Positions 54,680 to 62,101 of a stretch of 64,000 nucleotides of DNA are shown one piece after another. The translations under genes and the position numbers were made by a program. Source of the DNA: Runella limosa DSM 17973 (GTDB lineage Bacteria > Bacteroidota > Bacteroidia > Cytophagales > Spirosomataceae). The notes under the pieces are model-generated. The model did not search any database and was not told where the DNA came from. It was given only the letters and a program-made list of their open reading frames with translations. The stretch's first letter is position 1; each line of letters opens with the position of its first letter. The stretch is from assembly GCF_000482465.1 (NCBI RefSeq), contig NZ_KI519420.1, positions 462,197 through 526,196 on the forward strand, in the 5' to 3' direction.

Positions 54680-56317
54680 ATGAAAATCAAGAACTTTAAA
54701 TCAACTTGCTTGATGCTTTTGTTTTCTTGTACAGTCTTTTCTTGTAAAGATTTAACTGTACTTAACGAAAACCCCAACGGCGTCAACCCCGCTAATGCCA
54801 ATCCAAACTTGGTGTTATCAACCGTTTTAACAGAAAGCGGAAAAGCGTTTGTCAACTTGGGCTACCAAGACATCGCAGGCGTGATGCAGCATACCCAAAA
54901 AGATGGCTGGAGTAGCGGCCACAACGAGTACGATTGGGGCGGAAGCCAAAGCTGGGCGGGGTACTACGATATTTTGCGTAACAATCAATACGTCTATGAC
55001 CGTGCCATCGCTACCAACTCAGAGTTGCACCAAGGCATCTCGCTGGTGATGAAATCCATGCTGTTTGGGTTGATTACCGACCTTTGGGGCGATGCGCCCT
55101 ACACTTCAGCTTTAAAAGGAGCCGATGGCGGTGCCGCCAATACGTTTCCTTCGTACGATTCGCAAGAGTCGGTTTACACGGGAATTTTGGCTGACCTTGA
55201 GAAAGCAAACACATTGCTTTCCAAAAATGCGACAGACTATCCCGTAACTGTTGGTACGGCCGATGTCTATTATGGGGGAGCGCCTGCCAAATGGCGTAAG
55301 TTAGCTAACTCCTTGGCGTTGCGTTATTACATGCGTATTTCGAGCAAAAAACCTGATGTAGCAAAAGCTGGCATTGAAAAAATTGTAGGAAATGCGACGC
55401 AGTACCCCATTATTACGGCCATTGCTGACGACTGCGCGATGCCTTTTGCGGGAAATAGCAACGACGACTCTTGGCCTGCCAACGCCATTTACGATGCCAG
55501 CGAAAGTAACTACCGTCGTATCAAAATGGCGGCAACGTTTGTAGATAGATTGTTGGCAATCAAAGACCCGCGTCTGGGAGTTTGGGCCAACAAAGTAAAA
55601 ATTCAGTTGGTAGTGGACCCATCTTTGCCAAAAGGAACCGACAAAATTGACGGTAACAAACGCTATTTGTCGCCCGATAAAGTGGCTGGAAAAGAGTATA
55701 ATACCAACGAATACGTTGGGCTGCCAACGGCGATGGTGGGAGGTGCTGCGTATAACCTGAGCCCAACCGCCGAACAAGCGGCCAACAACCCGCACGTATC
55801 GTGGTTGAACGATATTTACAAACAAGCCAAAGGAACACTTTTGAAGTCGCGTTTGATGTCGGCTGCCGAAATACGTTTTATTTTGGCCGAAGCTGCGCTG
55901 AAAGGCTGGGCGGTAGGCGATGCCAAAACGCATTATGAAGCAGGAGTAAAAGCCTCTTTAGATACCTGGGGCGTAGGAAGCAGTTATGCTACTTATATTG
56001 CAGGAGATGGCGTAAAATACGACGGAACGGTGAAACAAATCATTGAGCAAAAATGGATTTCGAGTTGGACGGCGGCCCAAGAAGCATGGTTTGACTACCG
56101 CAGAACAGGGTTTCCTGCGTTGGTTGCAGGGCCACAAGCCAAGCGCAAAGTGTTGCCAGTTCGGTTTTTCTACATGCTCGACGAACGTAATTTGAACAAG
56201 GTGAATGCCGAAAGTGCGATGAGTAAACTAGAACAAACCGAGTTTTCTGCGGCAGATGGTAAAAATAGCCCATGGTCGAAGCCTTGGGTAGCCCAAGGAA
56301 CAAGCAAACCTTGGTAA
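54680..56317 (+). CDS. SusD-like_2 nutrient-binding lipoprotein 3
   Basis: 545 residues with a lipobox VFSC near residue 22. NENPNGVNPANANPNLVLS, GYQDIAGVMQHTQKDGW, LITDLWGDAPYTSALKG, IRFILAEAALKGWAVG and EAWFDYRRTGFPALV mark it as a paralog of SusD 2. Partner of SusC 3. The last gene before the hydrolase block, separated from it by a terminator and a tandem repeat. Confidence 0.93.
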   Translation: MKIKNFKSTCLMLLFSCTVFSCKDLTVLNENPNGVNPANANPNLVLSTVLTESGKAFVNLGYQDIAGVMQHTQKDGWSSGHNEYDWGGSQSWAGYYDILRNNQYVYDRAIATNSELHQGISLVMKSMLFGLITDLWGDAPYTSALKGADGGAANTFPSYDSQESVYTGILADLEKANTLLSKNATDYPVTVGTADVYYGGAPAKWRKLANSLALRYYMRISSKKPDVAKAGIEKIVGNATQYPIITAIADDCAMPFAGNSNDDSWPANAIYDASESNYRRIKMAATFVDRLLAIKDPRLGVWANKVKIQLVVDPSLPKGTDKIDGNKRYLSPDKVAGKEYNTNEYVGLPTAMVGGAAYNLSPTAEQAANNPHVSWLNDIYKQAKGTLLKSRLMSAAEIRFILAEAALKGWAVGDAKTHYEAGVKASLDTWGVGSSYATYIAGDGVKYDGTVKQIIEQKWISSWTAAQEAWFDYRRTGFPALVAGPQAKRKVLPVRFFYMLDERNLNKVNAESAMSKLEQTEFSAADGKNSPWSKPWVAQGTSKPW

Positions 56318-56336
56318 GAATAAGCGTTGAAGAGAA

Positions 56337-56368
56337 TAAAAAAGGTGGAAAACTTTCCACCTTTTTTT
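56337..56368 (+). terminator. Terminator of susCD operon 3
   Basis: AAAGGTGGAAA (56341-56351) / TTTCCACCTTT (56354-56364) followed by T residues. Confidence 0.85.
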
Positions 56369-56441
56369 GCACATACCTTTATTCAATAGTCCACAAATGT
56401 AAGTTTACCGTATGCTCTTTAGGGGGATTTTAGTGGGGAGT

Positions 56442-56578
56442 GTCGAACATTGTGCGTCGGGTTGCTCCCAACCCGACGAGTAGCGGGAACGTCGAATATT
56501 GTGCATCGGATTGCTCACAACCCGACGAGCAGCGGGAATGTCGAATATTGTGCATCGGGTTGCTCCCAACCCGACGAA
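56442..56578. repeat. Three 49-bp tandem units, each with a palindromic core
   Basis: Units start at 56442, 56491 and 56540 with GTCGAAYATTGTGC and an inner palindrome CGTCGGGTT-gctccc-AACCCGACG (first copy 56455-56478). The third unit is cut short after the palindrome. They could fold as three successive hairpins just upstream of the ceramidase gene. Not CRISPR: no variable spacers. Confidence 0.9.
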
Positions 56579-56601
56579 TTTACCGAAAAACCAAAATCAG
56601 T

Positions 56602-57855
56602 ATGAAAAAACGAATACTACTTAGCATAGTTATTGGGGTTTGGGCAGCCTTTGCGAGCATAGCGCAGGAGTTACGCGTGGGAGCTGCGTTGCGGGTCATT
56701 ACGCCTAATCCACTGCTTCCTGCCTCAGGCGGAATAGGTACGCCTAAGCCTACCACGGAGAAAAAAGGGGATTTATTTGCCCGCGTGATGGTCCTCGAAA
56801 AAGGCGGAACGCGCGTGGCAATCGTGGGTGTTGATAACCTTGGTTGGTCGTCGGTTTTGGGCAACAAATCGCGGGCGCTAATCAAAGGCATTCCTCCCGG
56901 AAATGTGATGATTGGCTGCACCCACACCCACAGCGGCCCCGATGCGTACGCGTTTCCTGACCAGACGGGCAAATCGTCGGCCGATTTGAAGTATTTGGAT
57001 GATTGTGTCAAAAAAATCGCCGATGCCGTCAATGAAGCTATTTCAAAATTAGAACCTGCTACGCTAAAAATCGCGGTGGGGGAAGCCAAAGGGCAAATTG
57101 CCTACAACTACTACGCTCCGCAGTTGTACGACCCACGTTGTGGGGTGATTCAGGCCATCAACAAACAAGGAAAAACGATTGCGACGTTGGTCAACTACGC
57201 CATTCACCCCGAAATCATTGGGTCGGGAAGAGGAATTATGAGTCCCGATATGTGCGGGCCGTTGTACGACCGCATCGAGTCGAAAGTGGGCGGAATTGCT
57301 TTGTTTATGAACAGTGCCCAAGGAGGAATGGTCACGGCTGATAACCGTCGTGAGTCGAACAATGAAGCCAATACGTGGGAAGAGTGTATCCGAATTGGCG
57401 AACTGCTGGCCGACGAAGCCTTGCGCATCGTTACTCCCGCTCCGCCCCTCGATAATGCCTCGTTGTACTGCACGGCACGCACGGTAGAGTTGCCCGTAGA
57501 GTCAGAATTGATGCGTTATATTCTTAAAAACTCACCCCTCAAGCACCCCAATGCCAAAGATGCCAGCGTAAGTACGCAGGTGAATTTAGTGAACATTGGC
57601 CCCGCCCAAATCCTGACGATTCCAGGCGAAGCGTTGCCCAACATTGGTTATTACTTAAAGCGAAACATGAACACCAAACTGCCGTTTTTGTTTGGTCTCA
57701 CCAACGACGCCTTTGGGTACATGCTCGCCAAAGTCGATTTCAACAGTTTCAAACGCTATGAGTATGTGAGCCGAACCAGTTTGGGAGAAATGACTGCCGA
57801 AATTTACATGGAACAAGCCTTAAAGCTCGTCAAAGAGAGCCCTAAGGCACAATAA
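56602..57855 (+). CDS. Secreted neutral/alkaline non-lysosomal ceramidase-like hydrolase
   Basis: 417 residues from the ATG at 56602; the frame is open to 56440, but that extension only translates the tandem repeats. The signal peptide ends IAQE. It matches the ceramidase N-terminal (amidase) domain: RVGAALRVITPNPLLPASGGIG (shortened to RVGAALRVITP), ARVMVLEKGGTRVAIVGVD, the zinc-site-like GCTHTHSGPDA, VNYAIHPEI and MNSAQGGMVT with the putative catalytic Ser. The C-terminal immunoglobulin-like domain of full ceramidases is missing, so the substrate may be another acyl amide. First gene of the hydrolase block. Confidence 0.85.
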   Translation: MKKRILLSIVIGVWAAFASIAQELRVGAALRVITPNPLLPASGGIGTPKPTTEKKGDLFARVMVLEKGGTRVAIVGVDNLGWSSVLGNKSRALIKGIPPGNVMIGCTHTHSGPDAYAFPDQTGKSSADLKYLDDCVKKIADAVNEAISKLEPATLKIAVGEAKGQIAYNYYAPQLYDPRCGVIQAINKQGKTIATLVNYAIHPEIIGSGRGIMSPDMCGPLYDRIESKVGGIALFMNSAQGGMVTADNRRESNNEANTWEECIRIGELLADEALRIVTPAPPLDNASLYCTARTVELPVESELMRYILKNSPLKHPNAKDASVSTQVNLVNIGPAQILTIPGEALPNIGYYLKRNMNTKLPFLFGLTNDAFGYMLAKVDFNSFKRYEYVSRTSLGEMTAEIYMEQALKLVKESPKAQ

Positions 57856-57867
57856 TTGAACGATAAA

Positions 57868-58719
57868 ATGATGAAAAAACAGTGGCTCTGGTGGAGCATG
57901 ATGGGGTTGTCGATGGGAACAACGTGGGCGCAACGAAACGTCAAAGACATCAAAAAAGATTTCTTGAACCCCAAATCGAATACCGTACTGGTGGCCTCGC
58001 ACCGAGCAGCGCACAACCAATTTCCCGAAAACTCCATTCCCGCCATCAAAGAAGCCATACGGCTAGGGGTAGATATTTTGGAGATTGACGTAAAAGTAAC
58101 TTCCGACGGCGTGCCCGTAATTATGCACGACGGGACGGTCAATCGTACCACGACGGGAAAGGGAAAGTTAGAAGAAATGACCTTTGCGCAGCTTAATCAG
58201 CTTTTTTTGGTTGAAAATGGCAAAGCAACCACTGAAAAAATTCCGACGTTGGAAGAGGCACTTTTGCTGGCAAAAGGCCATATTTTGGTCGATTTAGACC
58301 TAAAAACCGATAAAATGGACGAGGTTTTGGCCGTAATCCGAAAAACGAAAACGGAAGATATTGTTATTTTCTTTGACAGCGATTATGAAATTCTGAAGTA
58401 CGTTGACAAGAAAAACAAACGCTACATGATGATGCCACGGGCGCATTCGCTGTCCGAAGCCGATTCGGCCATTGCGTTGTTTGAGCCCGAAATTGTCCAC
58501 ATCGACTTCTCGTTTTATACCCCCGAAGTAGTGGGAACCATCAAAAAGCATTCGTCGCGGGTTTGGATAAATGCACTAGGTCCCGTGGATGCGGCGCTTC
58601 GGGCAGGAAAAACCGACGAAGCCCTGGGGCAGCTGCTCAAACACGGAGCCAACGTGGTGCAAACCGACGAGCCAGAGCTGTTGTTGAAATTGCTCAAAGA
58701 GCGAAAAATTCATTTATAA
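57868..58719 (+). CDS. Secreted glycerophosphodiester phosphodiesterase-family protein
   Basis: 283 residues from the ATG at 57868 (a second ATG follows at once). The signal peptide ends TTWAQ. The GDPD barrel has SHRAAHNQFPENSIPAI, GVDILEIDVKVTSDGVPVIM, HDGTVNRTTTGKG and VQTDEPELLLKLL, so the metal-binding His-Arg, Glu-x-Asp and the His-Asp pair are all present. It hydrolyses glycerophosphodiesters to glycerol-3-phosphate and an alcohol. Starts 12 nt after the ceramidase-like gene, so co-transcribed. Confidence 0.9.
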   Translation: MMKKQWLWWSMMGLSMGTTWAQRNVKDIKKDFLNPKSNTVLVASHRAAHNQFPENSIPAIKEAIRLGVDILEIDVKVTSDGVPVIMHDGTVNRTTTGKGKLEEMTFAQLNQLFLVENGKATTEKIPTLEEALLLAKGHILVDLDLKTDKMDEVLAVIRKTKTEDIVIFFDSDYEILKYVDKKNKRYMMMPRAHSLSEADSAIALFEPEIVHIDFSFYTPEVVGTIKKHSSRVWINALGPVDAALRAGKTDEALGQLLKHGANVVQTDEPELLLKLLKERKIHL

Positions 58720-58746
58720 GTCTAACATTCTCTAACTCCAAAAATA

Positions 58747-60105
58747 ATGCAAAAGCCATTTTTTAAACTCTTTTTGATAGCGGCCATCGTTTGGGTGGCT
58801 ACTCCGTTTCTTCAGGCCCAACAAGCAAACGTTACCCCCGAAACTGCCCTCAAAAGTTACATCAACAACGGTGACGATACCTTTACGTGGGAATTGAAAG
58901 ACTCGTTTCCGATGGGTGACGTGACGGGCTATAACCTTCTTTTGACTTCTCAAAAATGGCGAGGAATTACGTGGCGTCACCAGCTTACGGTGTTTGTTCC
59001 CAAAGAAAATACCCACGATGGCGCGCTGTTGTTTATTACGGGTGGTTCCAATAAAGATGAGCAGCCCAACTGGAGTACCAAAGACAAGCTTTGGTTGCCG
59101 CTGGCGGGAATTTCGTCCAAAAATAAAGCCATTGTTGTGTTGTTGAAACAAGCACCTAACCAACCACTTTATGGCAAATTGACGGAAGATGCACTCATTT
59201 CTTACACCTTGCACAATTTCAAAAAGGACGGCGATTACACCTGGCCGTTGTTGTTCCCGATGGTGAAAAGTGCGGTGAAAACCATGGATGCCGTGCAGGC
59301 ATTTTCAAAACAAAAACTCAACCATGAGGTTAATAGCTTTGTAGTGACAGGTGCGTCAAAACGTGGGTGGACAACTTGGCTGTCGGCGGCGATTGATGAT
59401 GCGCGTGTAAAGGCCATCGGGCCGATGGTGATTGACATGCTCAACATGCCAGCAACGCTTGATTATCAGCTCAAAAGCTACGGTGAATACAGCGTTCAAA
59501 TCGAAGATTACGTAAAATTGGAGATTCCCCAAACGGCCAATACGCCCAAAGGAGCAGCCATTACGACGATGATTGACCCGTATTCGTACCGTGCAAAATT
59601 GACAGTGCCCAAAATCATTTTCATTGGTACCAACGACGAATACTGGACGGTGGATGCCATCAAACATTACTATGACCAGATTCCTGGACAAAACATGATT
59701 CACTACGTACCCAACGCAGGGCACGATTTGGGGGGAGGAGCGCAAGCGTTGGAAGCATTGAGCGCATTCTTTGGAACGACCATCAACAACCGCGCGTATC
59801 CGACTCCAAAGTGGAAAGCATCGTCGAGCCGTAAAGGGGTAAAACTGAGTATAAATACGGCAAGCGACGGTTTAGTCGATGCGATTGTTTGGTCGGCTAC
59901 TTCGACGGACAAAGATTTTAGAAACGAAAAGTGGACAAGTCAGTCGTTGGGTGTGTCGAATACGTCAAAAATCAAGCTAAAAGAAAACTACCCAAGCAGT
60001 GGCTACAAAGCGTTTTACGTTGACTTAAAATACAAAAACCCAGAGGGGGGAACCTATACCGTAAGCACTCGCGTATTTCTGACAGACCAGAAAAAGGTGC
60101 TTTAA
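58747..60105 (+). CDS. PhoPQ-activated pathogenicity-related (PqaA-type) secreted protein
   Basis: 452 residues. Signal peptide to about residue 24 (FLQAQQ). The body is an alpha/beta-hydrolase-like fold with FVTGGS-like LLFITGGSNKDEQPNW, WPLLFPMVKSAVKTMDAV and FVVTGASKRGWTTWL, a nucleophile-elbow-like GASKRG shared by the PhoPQ-activated family. NAGHDLGGG holds a likely acid/base His-Asp. Natural substrate unknown. 27 nt after the GDPD gene, same operon. Confidence 0.85.
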   Translation: MQKPFFKLFLIAAIVWVATPFLQAQQANVTPETALKSYINNGDDTFTWELKDSFPMGDVTGYNLLLTSQKWRGITWRHQLTVFVPKENTHDGALLFITGGSNKDEQPNWSTKDKLWLPLAGISSKNKAIVVLLKQAPNQPLYGKLTEDALISYTLHNFKKDGDYTWPLLFPMVKSAVKTMDAVQAFSKQKLNHEVNSFVVTGASKRGWTTWLSAAIDDARVKAIGPMVIDMLNMPATLDYQLKSYGEYSVQIEDYVKLEIPQTANTPKGAAITTMIDPYSYRAKLTVPKIIFIGTNDEYWTVDAIKHYYDQIPGQNMIHYVPNAGHDLGGGAQALEALSAFFGTTINNRAYPTPKWKASSSRKGVKLSINTASDGLVDAIVWSATSTDKDFRNEKWTSQSLGVSNTSKIKLKENYPSSGYKAFYVDLKYKNPEGGTYTVSTRVFLTDQKKVL

Positions 60106-60156
60106 AGTAGTCTTTTGGGTAGTCTTTGGCGTACTTTAGATATACTGTATAAACAA

Positions 60157-60354
60157 ATGACCATGGAACACTCCCGTCCAGAGTACCTAGTCGATAAGCT
60201 ACTAAGCAACAAGCTGTCGAAAGAGGAGTTTGACGAATTGTTGGTAGGACTGGGAGCAACCGAAATGTCTCCAGAGTACTCTGTCATTCTGGAAGAGTAT
60301 TTTAATAAGCTCATGTCAGAGTATGATGCAAAGACGCCCTTTCAACTGAGATAG
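60157..60354 (+). CDS. Short protein resembling the N-terminal segment of a FecR-type anti-sigma factor
   Basis: 65 residues from the ATG at 60157. YLVDKLLSNKLSKEEFDELLVGLG and MSPEYSVILEEYFNKLMSE look like the N-terminal helical, sigma-binding part of FecR proteins in this group, but the membrane helix and periplasmic domain are absent and the frame stops at 60354. It may be a remnant of a lost fecR, or a free sigma-binding peptide. The similarity is judged by eye. Confidence 0.45.
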   Translation: MTMEHSRPEYLVDKLLSNKLSKEEFDELLVGLGATEMSPEYSVILEEYFNKLMSEYDAKTPFQLR

Positions 60355-60369
60355 TTAATTCGTTTTTCT

Positions 60370-62013
60370 ATGAAATATGCCCAAAGGTATGCGATAACAC
60401 TGCTTATCGCGCTACTTAGCATTTTTACGGGAGTTGCTCAAACAGCTCCCGTTCTGCCTGCCTCCAAAAATAAATTGGTGGTCATTGCTCACCGAGGCAA
60501 CCACGTCAATGTTCCCGAAAATAGCTTGGCGTCCTACGAAGAAGCCATCAAAAGTGGCGCTGATTACGTTGAAATTGACCTACGGACGAGCAAAGATGGT
60601 ATGTTGATGATTCACCACGATGCTACCGTTGACCGCATGACCAATGGACAAGGCAACGTAGCGGACAAAACGTGGGCCGAACTTCAATCGCTTCAACTCA
60701 AAAACCCCAAAGCCGACGACCCAACAGCCTACCGAATCCCTGAGTTTCGGGAGGTGCTGCGTTTGTGCAAAAACCGCATCAATATTTACCTAGATTTTAA
60801 AAATGCGGACGTGGCCGAAACCTGGAAACAGATTCAGGCAGAGGGAATGGAGAAGCAAATAGTCGTCTATTTGAACAAAGTTCCTGACTACAAAAAATGG
60901 CGAAGCGTGGCTCCCCAAATGCCGTTGATGACGAGCTTATTTGACGAGGTAAAAAATAAAGACCAACTGCGGTATTTTCTGGGACAAGTAAAAATCGAGG
61001 CGCTCGATAACATCTATGACAAAGAAATGGTGCAAGCCGCCCAAAGCGAGGGCGTAAGCGTTTGGTTAGATGTTCAAAGCCCCTCGGAAGGCGCCGAAGC
61101 GTGGAATAATGCGCTTCAAAAAGGTGTCAATGGTATTCAAACTGATCAGCCCGAAGCGTTAGTAAACTATTTAACGACCAACGGCTGGCGAAATGGACTG
61201 AGTCAAAATGCAGCTCCGTTGCCTAAAAAACCAAGCTATCAGTCGCTGTTGGATGTGTCGTACGGTGATGCCGAAGGGAAACAGAATTTGCTTGATGCGT
61301 TTTATCCCGATAATCACAACAGCAATACGAAGCTGATTGTATATATCCACGGTGGGTCGTGGAGTAGGGGAGATAAAAGTGAGTTTCCCAAACAGTTGAT
61401 TGAAGAGCTGGTGGGGAACCGTGGTTACATGGTGGTTTCTATCAATTATCGTTTGGTAAACGACGGAAAAAACCTTTTCCCCGCTCAAATTGAAGATGTA
61501 AAAAAAGCCCTTGAATTTTTGTCGAGCAAGGCAAAACGATACGGTTTTAACGGTAATGAATTTGCCCTCATGGGCGGCAGTGCAGGGGCGCATTTGGCAA
61601 TGCTGTACGCCTATAAACACGACGCGAAAAAGCAAGTGAAAACGGTGGTGAACCTTTGGGGGCCAACGGACTTGACCGATAAAGCCATTCGTCCCGATGG
61701 CAGCGATGCCGACAATACCGTCATTCGTTTTCTAGGAACGCCCGACCACAAAGCCCAAATCTGCGTGGATGCAAGTCCATTATTACATTTGACCAAAGAA
61801 ACATCAGTGCCTACCATTTCCTTCCACGGCGTAGAAGACCCGTTGGTAAACGTCAGTCAGGCCGAAAATCTTCATAAAAAACTACAATCGTTGGGAACGC
61901 TTTCGCAACTCGAACTTTATCCCAAAGAAAAACACGGGATGAGTGCTTCGGCAGCCGTAGATGTGTTTTCAAAAATTGTCACTTGGCTCGAAAAGCAGTA
62001 TCCTGCGAAGTAA
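60370..62013 (+). CDS. Secreted fusion of a glycerophosphodiester phosphodiesterase and an alpha/beta-hydrolase esterase
   Basis: 547 residues. The signal peptide ends GVAQ. The GDPD domain (about 37-280) has AHRGNHVNVPENSLASYEEA, YVEIDLRTSKDG, MIHHDATVDRMTNG and GIQTDQPEALV. An esterase of the BD-FAE type (about 295-545) follows with the oxyanion motif HGGSW at residue ~327, the nucleophile in GGSAGA at ~404, a probable acid Asp in FHGVEDPLV, and the catalytic His in KEKHGMS. The two activities together could strip acyl groups and split the phosphodiester of the same lipid-derived molecule. Both active sites look complete. Confidence 0.9.
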   Translation: MKYAQRYAITLLIALLSIFTGVAQTAPVLPASKNKLVVIAHRGNHVNVPENSLASYEEAIKSGADYVEIDLRTSKDGMLMIHHDATVDRMTNGQGNVADKTWAELQSLQLKNPKADDPTAYRIPEFREVLRLCKNRINIYLDFKNADVAETWKQIQAEGMEKQIVVYLNKVPDYKKWRSVAPQMPLMTSLFDEVKNKDQLRYFLGQVKIEALDNIYDKEMVQAAQSEGVSVWLDVQSPSEGAEAWNNALQKGVNGIQTDQPEALVNYLTTNGWRNGLSQNAAPLPKKPSYQSLLDVSYGDAEGKQNLLDAFYPDNHNSNTKLIVYIHGGSWSRGDKSEFPKQLIEELVGNRGYMVVSINYRLVNDGKNLFPAQIEDVKKALEFLSSKAKRYGFNGNEFALMGGSAGAHLAMLYAYKHDAKKQVKTVVNLWGPTDLTDKAIRPDGSDADNTVIRFLGTPDHKAQICVDASPLLHLTKETSVPTISFHGVEDPLVNVSQAENLHKKLQSLGTLSQLELYPKEKHGMSASAAVDVFSKIVTWLEKQYPAK

Positions 62014-62021
62014 GAAATATT

Positions 62022-62074
62022 ACCTTCCCGAAAGTTCTACCACCTTCCCGAAAGTTTTAAACTTTCGGGAAGGT
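62022..62074. repeat. Palindromic repeat, 16-bp arms plus an extra half-unit
   Basis: ACCTTCCCGAAAGTTT (62042-62057) is a perfect inverted repeat of 62059-62074. A third, direct copy ACCTTCCCGAAAGTTC lies at 62022-62037. It sits between the fusion gene and the phosphoesterase and could act as terminator or processing site. Confidence 0.85.
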
Positions 62075-62101
62075 ACGTTAAGCCTTAATTCTCTCATTTT
62101 T

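Noticed and set aside
56442..56578. CRISPR array
   Set aside because: The three units are contiguous with no variable spacers, and no cas genes are present.
56440..56601. N-terminal extension of the ceramidase-like ORF
   Set aside because: It only translates the tandem palindromic repeats; the ATG at 56602 gives a proper signal peptide.
61961..62101. N-terminal extension of the phosphoesterase ORF
   Set aside because: It overlaps the previous gene and the palindromic repeat; the ATG at 62102 starts a signal peptide.
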